Assembly (NCBI GenBank): GCA_964016875.1
Contig: OZ024728.1
Location: 30,511,865 to 30,575,864 of the forward strand
Length of the DNA stretch: 64,000 nt
Reading direction: 5' to 3'
Source: Fallopia convolvulus
Lineage: Eukaryota > Streptophyta > Magnoliopsida > Caryophyllales > Polygonaceae
Below the pieces are notes generated by a model. The model was given only the letters and a program-made list of their open reading frames with translations, made no database searches and had not been told where the DNA came from. Below, piece after piece: positions 1 to 8,853 of this stretch. Within the stretch, counting starts at the first letter, position 1. Each line of letters begins with the position of its first letter. Position numbers and translations under genes: made by a program.

Positions 1-985
1 GGTTGCCTTCTTGGTCAGATTATGGAGTGGCCCGACGATGGAACTAAAATCCTTGACGAAACGCCGATAGAACCCTGCGAGCCCTAAGAAGGATCGAACC
101 ATCGTTGGGGTCGTAGGGGTGGGCCACTCTCGGATGGCGCGGATCTTGTCGTCATCCACTTTCAGGCCATCCTTGGACACGACGAACCCAAGAAAATTCG
201 TCGTGTCCGTGCAAAACGAACACTTATCCAAGTTTACATACAATGAATCTTCGCGAAGGCATTCTAACACCAACCTAAGGTGCCTCGCGTGAGAGTCCAA
301 GTCTCTAGAAAAAACTAAGATGACGTCAAAATACACAACGACAAAACGTCCTAAAAATTTCCGAAATACATAATTCATAAGCCGCATAAAAGTACTAGGG
401 GCGTTTGTCAAGCCAAAAGGCATGACAAGCCATTCGTACAAACCATGTTTGGTTTTGAATGCGGTTTTCCATTCGTCGCCCTCTTGCATAAGGATTTGGT
501 GATATCCGCTTCGAAGATCAATCTTGGAAAACAGGGCTGCGCCATGGAGCTCATCTAGCATGTCATCGAGCCTCGGAGTCGGATGCCTGTACTTCACCGT
601 AATCTGATTAATGGTGCGGCAGTCGACGCACATACGCCACGAACCATCTTTCTTTGACACAAGGATCACCGGCACGGTGCACGGGCTCAAAGATTCTCGG
701 ACAAAACCCTTGTTTAATAGATCCTGAACCTGTCGTTGTAGCTCCTCGGTTTCCCTAGGCGAAGTCCTATAGGCTGCTCGATTGGGAAGGGAAACGCCTG
801 GCATAAGATCGATCTTGTGCTCGATCCCTCGGATTGGCGGCAAGCCCTTCGGTAGCTCATCCGGCATAATGTCTTCGAACTCCTTCAAAATAGACAAAAC
901 ACAAGAAGGAAGTGAAGAATCCACATATTTAGTAATAGAAAGAAGGGGAAAAAGAATGAAACAAGAAAGACTCCCCTGAATAGAT
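1..985 (-). pseudogene. Element F: reverse transcriptase/RNase H region of a CRM-like Ty3/gypsy pol (partial)
   Basis: Read on the minus strand, this stretch encodes the Ty3/gypsy RT core: the segment leading into RT (EFEDIMPDELPKGLPP), the fingers motif (SPCTVPVILVSKKDGSWRM), the conserved MPFGLTNAPSTFMRL block, and the thumb region (VRSFLGLAGFYRRF). The window edge cuts the RNase H and integrase part. The wording of the RT blocks (EGDEWKTAFKTK, YEWLVMPFGL) matches the CRM-type lineage rather than Tekay or Athila. The catalytic YxDD box reads YFDV at about 318-329, so the second catalytic aspartate is replaced by valine. This copy should therefore be unable to reverse transcribe. No in-frame stop was seen in the part that I translated. 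Confidence 0.9.
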
Positions 986-1460
986 TTCTCGACGTCTCGA
1001 CGTCTGGATAAGAGAAGACGATCTTGGCAGGTACCAAGCAAAGGGGGCTCGACGTCGGAGCTCGTACGAGCAGCTTCTGGGGCGATTTTTGGATAAGTTG
1101 TAGCCCCTAAATTTTGTGAATTAACGCCCCTGGAAACGCCGTGAAATTCGTCCCGTAGCTCCTGAAATCCCAGTTTCCGTGCAACGACGGCGTGTTGTGC
1201 GATGCTAGGGGACTCACTCGGCGAACCCTTGCTCAAATTAACGTCTCCTGGGCGTTTTTTCTTCAAATCTGGTGGAAATTCAATCTTAACCTGTTTGCCA
1301 CCAGAAACGCCCATGGAATTGCCCGAAAACTGTTGAAGACCCTTCTTATCGAAATTTGCGGCGTTCGACGCTTTGCCGAGGCCTCTAGACGTGAATTGCT
1401 GGCCCGACTCCAGCTGCTGTCGGCGCGTCCCATCTTGCCCATCTTCATTTCTGTTTTGAG

Positions 1461-1685
1461 GACGAGAGCAAAAAAAAAAAAAAAATTTTGGGACCCTAGA
1501 TGGCGGATTTGCGAAGTGAAGGATGAATTTTAGGGTTAAATATGGCGGAAAGCGTGTGAGAATGAACGGAAAGGGTTGAACGAGACTTACTCAAACCTTG
1601 GCTCTAATGCTAGTTGATGCGTCCCTCGTATGGGATGCCACGGATCGACCGGTGTTTGAGTATTAGGTCTCGAATTAACACAGCA
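1461..1685 (-). repeat. Internal duplicate of the LTR end, primer binding site and leader of element F
   Basis: This ~225-bp stretch repeats 4690-4914 with few differences. It contains the poly-A/T leader, the block GACCCTAGATGG, the primer-binding site region and about 75 bp of the adjoining LTR end. It lies between protease and RT, where these elements normally have only a coding spacer. On the minus strand the protease frame runs into it and stops. The most likely origin is template switching or illegitimate recombination, which copied the LTR/PBS junction into pol. Confidence 0.8.
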
Positions 1686-2513
1686 GGGTTTTGCTGAGGA
1701 CGCCGTTGGCGTCATGTTAGATGCGCCGGTGCCGCTGTCGCTAGCTTTCTGTCGTTGCCTCTCGGCTTCATCCTGTAGAGCTTCACTAGGCGACATAGGT
1801 AAGAGGGTCACGCGCTTCCCGTGGTAATTGAACATGTAAGTGTTCAAATACACGTCGTGAAGCACGCGACGATCGTATTGCCATGGGCGCCCCAACAAAA
1901 GGTGTGTGGCGTCCATTGGCGTTACGTCACAAAGGATAGAATCTGAGTATTGACCAATTGAAAAGTTGAAGATTACCTGTTTGTCGACCCAATCTCCTCT
2001 ATCATTGGATATCCATTGGAGCTTGAAAGGTTGTGGATGAGGGGTGGTCGGTAACTTGAAGTGATCAACTACTTTTTTGGAGAGGAAATTGGCGCAGCTT
2101 CCCGAATCGATGATGACGCTCAAAGAGACATTGTTGACCAAACATCGAGTGTGGAAGAGTTGCTCCCTTTGATCCGTCTTTGGCGCCTCACGCATGCTCA
2201 ATGCGCGCCTTGTCACCAATTGTAACTTGGCGACGCCGAGAGCCTCCGAAGGATCGCACTCTAGCTCGGCGTCCTCGATCAATGGTGGATCGGTCTCCTC
2301 TTCATCCTGGCTATCATATGGCTCCCCTTGTGTTGTAAACAAAACTTTCTTGGCATTCGGACAGTTCCGTTGAATGTGGCCACGACCCCCACATTTGTAG
2401 CATGCCATGTCTCGTGCACGATCGGCACTTGGCTCGGCACTGCGTGGTGCAGCTGGCGCCTTGGAAGGCGTGGCTTCGTTCTTGGCCTTGGAACCTGTCG
2501 AAGCACTTGGCAA
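1587..2513 (-). pseudogene. Element F: Gag C-terminal zinc knuckle and aspartic protease
   Basis: The frame has a CCHC zinc knuckle near its start (CYKCGGRGHIQRNC), which binds nucleic acid in Gag. A retropepsin-type aspartic protease follows, with the catalytic box VIIDSGSCANFLS and the second conserved block LLLGRPW. It continues in the same frame as the upstream gag (2595-4148) and is separated from it by one TGA. The last ~30 residues are not protease: they are translated from the duplicated LTR/PBS segment (1461-1685), which ends the frame early and cuts it off from RT. The catalytic Asp-Ser-Gly is intact. Confidence 0.85.
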
Positions 2514-2594
2514 AGAAGGAGCAACCCGATTAGTAGAAAAACCGGATTGACTAGAGTTAGAAACATACCTCGAATTGGACCACCCCGACTTGGT

Positions 2595-4148
2595 TCACAT
2601 TTCTTGCTTGTGGATTTGCATTGCGGTGTGAACCAAGTTGTTGATGTCCTTGATTGGAAGAATTTCCAAGTGATCTTGTATGGATTGTCGCAAACCCGAG
2701 ATGAACCTCGTCTTCATCACCGAGGGCGACACACTCATTCCCGCCTTGAAGAATATGTCTTCAAGCTTAGAAAAATACTCTTCCGGCGTCATCGATCCTT
2801 GCTTGATGCGCATAATCTCTATGTGCATCTTGTCCTTGTAATCTGCCGGAATATATCTCTTCTTCAAGATGTAGACGAGTTGATGCCACTCGCGGATTAG
2901 GGGTTTGCCTTGTCGAATCCTCTCGGACTCGAACCGGTTCCACCAAGTCCTAGCGGCACCATGGAAGTGCAAAGTCACAACTTCCACTTTCTCGTCATCT
3001 TCATAACCTAAGTGTCGGAGCGTGTGCTCCGTGCCTTGCAACCACTCGATAAAAGCGTCAGGATCATAAGAACCGTAAAAGGGTTCGAATTTTACCTTAA
3101 TATCGCGTCGGTTGTGGCGTGGATCTCTAGCATCGCGTTGCTCACGATCGCGCCGAGGGCTGGCACGTCGAGGTGAATGCGCTCGCCTGTCGCGCCGGTG
3201 CCGAGGCGGGCCTCGTGGTGGATCGTCATCGCCATCATCCAGATCGTCTCCATCATCGGGCCTCCGCGGACGCCGAGCGTCTCGGTCCCTGTCACGCCTT
3301 CCCTTCGCAGCGTGCTTGCGGCCCGAGCCATAGACTCGGTCATACTCGGTGCGATTCTTGGCGAGACGCGGTGGCGGGATACAATCCGAAGGCCGGTGGT
3401 CTAGTTCTTCCGGATCCTGCACATGTGGATGCTCAAAAGACGATTCATTAGAGTAATCAGAAAACTCATCATAATCATTTTCAAAATCTGAGAACGGACT
3501 CCGAGCACTTTGATGCCCGAGGTCGTCCTCCACTCTGTATGCGTCGGCATTGTAATACTTGGCCCCGTGCTTCCGCTTTGGGGTTTCGTAAACATATGCC
3601 TGCGTCTTTTTCTGTTTATGCTTTTTCTTGAGATCCCCACTCATGTTTTGGCGTCTATACTCCTTGGAGTTGTACTCCTCATCGGAATATACGTCGTACA
3701 CTTGTGTGTCCCAGTAATCTCGCGCCATTTGATAGCGATCCGCGGTCCGGGGACCACCATCGTGCGTATCATGTTGGCGACTTTCTTTGATCGACTCCAT
3801 GCGATGCATGGTGCCGAATTGTGAGGATGGCTGGGCATGTTGCTTCCCCTTGGCACGAGCCCTGGCTATCTCGTCCGCGGACACCCCCGGGTTGGCGTGG
3901 ATCTCCGAGGCGAGGGCATGGGCTCCCGGCACGGTGTGCTTGGACTGAGCTTGACTTTCGGCCAAGAGCTTCCCTAGTTCTTGTATACGCGCCAATGCAT
4001 CGGGTGAAATTTTTTGAGTTGGATTCGGCAATACGGTTGGATTGGTGTTTGTAGGATTGTCGTTGTTGACATCATCTCCCGAGTCCGAAATTGTACCTAT
4101 GGTATCACCAATCATCGAAGCAGTAAGAAGTTCACAAAAACAAGACAA
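2595..4148 (-). CDS. Element F: Gag structural protein (CRM-like Ty3/gypsy)
   Basis: About 517 codons starting from the ATG at 4148. The N-terminal half is low complexity and charged, with acidic and Arg/Asp-rich stretches around residues 230-340. The C-terminal ~170 residues are the retrotransposon Gag domain, seen in blocks such as FIEWLQGTEHTLRHLGY, ARTWWNRFE, MRIKQGSMTPEEYFSKLE and TRFISGLRQSIQDHLE. Gag forms the cytoplasmic particle that packages element RNA. The frame ends at a single TGA (2595-2597) and the same frame resumes directly into the zinc knuckle/protease part, so this stop is probably a point mutation (CGA to TGA would explain it). Confidence 0.9.
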   Translation of the reverse strand: MSCFCELLTASMIGDTIGTISDSGDDVNNDNPTNTNPTVLPNPTQKISPDALARIQELGKLLAESQAQSKHTVPGAHALASEIHANPGVSADEIARARAKGKQHAQPSSQFGTMHRMESIKESRQHDTHDGGPRTADRYQMARDYWDTQVYDVYSDEEYNSKEYRRQNMSGDLKKKHKQKKTQAYVYETPKRKHGAKYYNADAYRVEDDLGHQSARSPFSDFENDYDEFSDYSNESSFEHPHVQDPEELDHRPSDCIPPPRLAKNRTEYDRVYGSGRKHAAKGRRDRDRDARRPRRPDDGDDLDDGDDDPPRGPPRHRRDRRAHSPRRASPRRDREQRDARDPRHNRRDIKVKFEPFYGSYDPDAFIEWLQGTEHTLRHLGYEDDEKVEVVTLHFHGAARTWWNRFESERIRQGKPLIREWHQLVYILKKRYIPADYKDKMHIEIMRIKQGSMTPEEYFSKLEDIFFKAGMSVSPSVMKTRFISGLRQSIQDHLEILPIKDINNLVHTAMQIHKQEM

Positions 4149-4829
4149 CGAGTTTACGGTTCGCTTAAGTCAAGCCTACCCTTTAGTTCAAACCACACGA
4201 ACAAGGATTGGCTATTCTAAGGTCACTCAAACTCGATCAAAGATATGGATCCGAAAATTACAATGCAAGCAAAGCAAGACTAGGTAAATGTCGAAACCAA
4301 AATCAAACAAGCACAAGAGAATGCGGTAATTAGGGTTGCCGAATTGAAGAACTAAATGGAGGATCTTGCCTTATTTTGGCTTGTAATCTCCACGAGATTT
4401 TTTTTTTGAATCGATCGACTATATATGTTACCTTATTTTGGCTATGATAGTCGAATAACAAGCTTTTTTTTAAAAACAAGACAAACACAAATTCTAGGCT
4501 TTCTCCTCTAGAATCGGCACAAGCAAATACTAAAATCAACACGCAAGCAATCACAACAGATGCACGAAAGAAATTGGCAAAACAAGTCCTAAGTTCATGC
4601 AACTAGCAAGACAAAGCAACAACTTCACCAAAATCAATAGATCGGTTTGAGTAAGGTCACGGTTGATGATGATTTTTTTTTTTAACAATTTACGAGAGAA
4701 AAATAAAATAAAAATTTTGGGACCCTAGATGGAGGATTTGCGAAGTGGAGGATGAATTCTAGGGTTAAATATGGCGGAAAGCGTGTGAGAATGAACGGAA
4801 AGGGTTGAACGAGACTTACTCAAACCTTG
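4149..4829 (-). other. Element F: 5' leader between primer binding site and gag
   Basis: Untranslated leader of the minus-strand element. It contains homopolymer A/T runs around 4390-4410, 4460-4475 and 4672-4684. I see no coding segment. The part at 4690-4829 is duplicated at 1461-1600. Confidence 0.7.
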
Positions 4830-4842
4830 ACTCTGATGCCAG
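4830..4842 (-). promoter_or_regulatory. Element F: primer binding site (initiator tRNA-Met type)
   Basis: On the minus strand this reads TGGCATCAGAGTC. It is close to the TGGTATCAGAGCC sequence that many plant LTR elements use to pair with the 3' end of initiator tRNA-Met. It starts 1 nt inside the internal region from the LTR end at 4844. Confidence 0.75.
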
Positions 4843-4843
4843 T

Positions 4844-5632
4844 TGATGCGTTCCTCGTATGGGATGCCACGGATCGACCGGTGTTTGAGTAGTAGGTCTC
4901 GAATTAACACAGCGGAAGACTTGATTATGGCACGAACTATGTTGAGTAATGCAAACACGAGAGCTTGAATGAGATAGCAATGGCGGCGCAATGGCACTAG
5001 GGAAAAACTAGGAGAAAAACCTCGACTAAATTAATCCCAAAGTGTGCGTTGCTGAAAACAAGCATAATACCTCCCCTTATATAGAGGCGGCATGAGAAAA
5101 TAGCAAAGAAAACCTAATAGGGGTGGCACGCCTAGGGTGGATGCGTAGAACCAAGCCCAGCGGCGCAAGCCCATATCCTATCGGCGCAAGTCCCATAAAT
5201 CACCTACTAAACACATAAAACTAGTAATAGCAATGTTCTATAATGGAAAGAATGCAAAAAACTACTAAAAATGGATAGGTCGTCCGTGGCCGAGCAAGGA
5301 GTGTCACGACATGCTTGGCGCGACGCTGGCGAGACTCGGACACGACGCTGGCGAGGTCACGGCGCGGCACTGGGCGCTGGCGCGGACGCTGGCGAGGGCG
5401 CTGGTGCGAGGGTCGCGAGAACCTCAAGATGCGATCCATGGCACGGTGCAAGGCTCGGGTCCGATGGCGGCAAGGGGTTGGAGGTTGTCACTGTCGGTCC
5501 GAGTTGAGGTTCCTCGACGCCGAGGACGCACAAGGCAGTGTGCGTCGGCGCGGCGAGGGGCGCGCCGTGGCCTGCGAAGAGGCGCGCCACAAGTGATTGT
5601 GTCGCGGCCTGGATTGCTCGAGTCCTGGAACA
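4844..5632 (-). mobile_element. Element F: 5' LTR
   Basis: In plus orientation it runs from TGATGCG (next to the primer binding site) to a probable CA end at about 5632 (CTGGAACA). The PBS-side boundary is firm. The outer boundary is inferred from the TG...CA rule only and no target duplication could be checked, because the other LTR is outside the window. The outer third (about 5280-5600) is markedly GC-rich, unlike its surroundings. Open frames there follow base composition and are not taken as genes. Confidence 0.6.
5076..5085 (-). promoter_or_regulatory. Element F: LTR TATA box
   Basis: The minus strand reads CTATATAAGG inside the LTR, about 230 bp upstream of the LTR end. It fits a pol II TATA box that would drive transcription towards gag. 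Confidence 0.55.
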
Positions 5633-6250
5633 AGTGATTGACTATGGATTTAACTTGTGGAGAGATCATTAGTATATAACTGTGTTTCTCTTGAACTGTA
5701 CTTAAATTTCATTTGATGTTGTGAAGTTGCTAGATCTATTTCATGAATTTTTGGAAGGAAGAATTTGAACTTCAACTGATTGTGTTCTATTGTGCAAGAA
5801 AAAATGTTGGAAGTACTAGGTTGGACTTTAGGATTTAAATATCTTCAAAGTCTGAACTTTAGAGCACATTGATGTTCAGTGTATCACTCATTTTTGGCAA
5901 GTAACGAATCCGAAGAAGAAAAATACTGAAACCTTTGTGCTTTTTCTTGCATTGTTAGATGAGTTTTGCAGTTTTGAGTAAGAACTTCTTGCTCTACATT
6001 TTCCTGATATTTCTTTAGATATTGGAAAAACTACAAAAGAAATGTTCTTCTATTAACAATGAGAACCAGGGCAAATATGAAATGTCTAAGCTTTCTTTTC
6101 AATTTGTGCAACAAATGTCCTTTTCAATTTTCACTATGGTCTTACAAGAGTTTTAACCCTATTGATGATTTTTACTATAAAAAGAAATGTACGTAAGTGA
6201 AAAATGTCATGGCAGCTTTACATCTATTCTAATATTTATAAAATGTAATT
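5633..6250. other. AT-rich non-coding stretch before the SRP68 fragment
   Basis: No coding segment or repeat recognised. It lies directly upstream of an SRP68-like exon and is probably intron sequence of that gene fragment. Confidence 0.4.
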
Positions 6251-7058
6251 TATGAAGCATATGCATCTTACATGTGGGGTACCTTGCTGTTTGAACAAGA
6301 TCAGAACTGGGACACTGCTTTAAGGAACTTCAAGAGTGCAAGGTACAACCCTTCTTTTTCAGCATATTGATTTTCATACATTTTTTAGTAGAACCTTGTC
6401 ATAGATTAGTGAGCATTGGTCAGTAGGAAGACTTTCGATTCAAAACACAAGCAACTAGTTATTTTTAGTAATGATAGTTTTAGTAATTTTTGTATTGCAG
6501 AGCTGTGTATGAGGAGCTTGGGAAAAATGGAGACCTAGAAAATTAGCTATTAAGCCATGAACGTTTTGAAGAGTTAGAACCAAGCATTAGATACTGCTTA
6601 CACCAAAATTGGAAACTCAAACCTACAAACTTCAGAACTACTTACAAATCTGTGAAATGGAAGGGCCAACTCTTGACCTTTTTAGATTTAAGCTGGAGGT
6701 GGGTATGATCATTCACATATTTCTGTGATCTTACACATATACATTATGATATGTTTGTTTGAACTATTGGTGCTTATAAGATAAAATTTATTATTCTCAA
6801 AATAACAGTGTGAAATTAATGATTAACAATAATGTTACTTGTGCAAATAGAGATGTTTCACAACATGCACATATCACATGTTTTTTTTTGTATTTTTGCT
6901 TTCATCTCCTGCATAACGGTCTGACTAGCAAGGTTTGTATATGCAGGCGGTCATGGAGGAGGCAAGGTCTCAACAAGCTGCCTCATTGACAGAGTTTAAT
7001 TAGCTTGGCCATAGATTTTTCATTTCCAATGCCAAAACAAGGGTTTCTATACTTAAAG
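6251..7058 (+). pseudogene. SRP68: Signal recognition particle 68-kDa subunit (SRP68) fragment, intron-bearing
   Basis: Three exon-like pieces resemble plant SRP68, the subunit that pairs with SRP72 on SRP RNA and helps target nascent proteins to the ER. Exon 1 (about 6251-6342) contains SYMWGTLLFEQDQNWDTALR. Exon 2 (6501-6698) contains AVYEELGKNGDLEN and ELEPSIRYCLH. Exon 3 (6947-7058) contains VMEEARSQQAASLTEF and ISNAKTRVSILK. GT/AG splice borders are still present, so this is a genomic copy, not a retrocopy. It is dead: TAG at 6544-6546 (CAG expected), a frameshift near 6600, and TAG at 7001-7003 (TGG expected). I found no further exons on either side. It lies about 0.9 kb inside a CACTA-type terminus. 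Confidence 0.85.
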
Positions 7059-7920
7059 GTTTGTCGTTGCATATCAGAAGAAGTATGATGCCAAATCACG
7101 CGTAATTTAGTTGCACAAGTGACAAATGTGTTTCATTACAAACAAAATCTACCTATAAGTTATATTTTTTTGGTTTCTTAAATGACCATATATGAGAATA
7201 TTTTTTTGGCCTTCTGTTACAGGTCCCATCTTCATTTTGCTGAGTGAGCTGCAAATGCTATGTTGAGATGAGAATACTTTTGATATAAGAGTAAGGTCCT
7301 ATTAACACAATGAGATGTTTTTTCTGCTTCATTTTGTTTCATTGCTTTTGTGCTTATCCCACAGTTTGGATCTAGCTTAAATCATATTTTTATCTTAGGG
7401 TTTCTCTAATAAATGCTAATGTTAGTTAAATTAAATTTAAATTCTAGATCCAAATATTGCCTGATCATATAGAAAAATCCTAACTTTATTACATAACAAT
7501 ATTTCAAGAATATTCACACCTGAACCACACTATATGTGTGTGCAAGGAAATGGGTCACCAAAGTGATCACTCTTATGCTATAGATGTGGATGGCATTATG
7601 ATCTATATGGTTCGCTCGATGAGCTCGAGTGCTTCACACAAGCCATGGGTAGGTCAAGGACATTAAACATGGAACATACATAATTTTTGTTGACTTCCAT
7701 GTAATGCTCTTGCTTTTTTTTAGCATTGTTCTGTATTTTTGAGATGAAGATACATTGATCAATAATTTTTTGTATATGGAAAAGGGTACCTTAAAGAAAT
7801 ATATATCGTTCATTTGAGTGAAATTAGATATTTGGCTCATTATGAAGAAATTGATGTAGCAATTTGGCTTAATTTGCAACTAGGACATGTTTCTGCATGT
7901 CCATGTTCGATTTTAAAAAA
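7059..7920. other. AT-rich non-coding stretch
   Basis: No coding segment recognised. It sits between the last SRP68-like exon and the CACTA-type subterminal repeats, and may be remaining intron sequence or transposon filler. Confidence 0.35.
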
Positions 7921-8200
7921 AAATGGAAAACATGGCGCTATTTTATAAAAAAGCGCCATGTATAAATAGGTTCTTATGACGCTTTTTTAGGAAATAGCGC
8001 CATGCGTGTCGGGTTTTATTTAGAAAATAAAAAGTTCATGCATGGCGCTTTTTATAATTAAGCGCCATTCGTATGCATTTTTATGGCACTTCCTAAAAAG
8101 CACTATTCGAGATTTTTATGGAAGTAGTACTTAATATGCCCCAAAAAGTGACATATGATATATAAAAAAAATGCCATGCGAGAGGGTTTTCGTACTAGTG
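7921..8200. mobile_element. CACTA-type transposon 3' end with subterminal hairpin repeats
   Basis: The motif ATGGCGCT and its inverse AGCGCCAT recur in hairpin pairs, for example 7932-7960 and 8040-8068, separated by AT-rich loops. This is the arrangement of CACTA (En/Spm) subterminal repeats, which bind element-encoded proteins. The stretch ends in TTTTCGTACTAGTG at 8200, the inverse complement of a CACTAGTACGAAAA-type terminus. The opposite end was not found in the window. Confidence 0.6.
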
Positions 8201-8228
8201 CATTATTGTTTTATATTAAAGACAGAGC

Positions 8229-8236
8229 GTTGGAAT
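8229..8236. repeat. Target site duplication, left copy (hAT-like element)
   Basis: GTTGGAAT, repeated exactly at 8828-8835 on the other side of the hAT-like element. Confidence 0.85.
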
Positions 8237-8827
8237 TAGACCTGAACAAAGTCGGACTAACCCGCCCAACCCGTACCGCCCGCCCGGAAAAATGGGCGGA
8301 CTTGGACAAGAATTCTAACCCGAAAGGGTAAATAAGCCCGCCCGCCCGAATTCATGGGCGGGACACGGACAATATTTTTGACCGAATATCCCGGATAACC
8401 CGCCCGAATACCCGAATATATTAAATATTTAAAATAAATATTTACATTTATAAATAAAGATATGTCTGCGAAAAATATCTTGAGGCCATTGATTGTAGAA
8501 TTAGTACAAAAGAGAGTTAATTATTATAGTTCCTTCACCTTGTCACCTAAAAAGCTAGCATAAATACGATCTTAATTTTAAGTAATGTTAGATAGTGTAA
8601 TTATAATACTAGGATTTTCTAGTTTTTTAATGGACATGAAAAAATAATTATTTATAAATTTATATACGGGTCCCGACGGGCTACCCGTGTCCGGATGTCC
8701 GGGCGGGCTTGGACATCCTTGCCGGCCCGAATCACCCGCTTGACCCGAACCCGCTCGGACAAATGGGCATAATTTTTGTTCAAAGCCCGGCCCGGATTCG
8801 GCCCGAACCCGACTTTGTACAGGTCTA
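8237..8827. mobile_element. Non-autonomous hAT-like element
   Basis: 591 bp with terminal inverted repeats starting TAGACCTG and ending CAGGTCTA. The inverted repeat extends about 18 bp with one mismatch. It is flanked by perfect 8-bp direct repeats GTTGGAAT (8229-8236 and 8828-8835). An 8-bp duplication and a TAG-type terminus are hallmarks of the hAT superfamily. The inner ends are rich in CCCG/CGGG (8275-8400 and 8670-8815) and the centre is AT-rich. No transposase frame is present, so mobilisation would need a transposase in trans. Confidence 0.85.
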
Positions 8828-8853
8828 GTTGGAATCGTATACGAGGGATACAT

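Noticed and set aside
1192..1533. 113-codon plus-strand frame
   Set aside because: Antisense to the protease-RT spacer and the duplicated LTR/leader segment of element F; no domain.
2328..4287. Plus-strand frames opposite gag of element F
   Set aside because: Shadows of the strongly biased gag coding strand.
5271..5669. Several overlapping Arg/Ala-rich frames on both strands
   Set aside because: They sit in the GC-rich part of the element F LTR, where all frames are open because of composition.
7634..7879. 81-codon minus-strand frame
   Set aside because: AT-rich, Lys/Ile/Asn-rich translation with no domain; probably chance.
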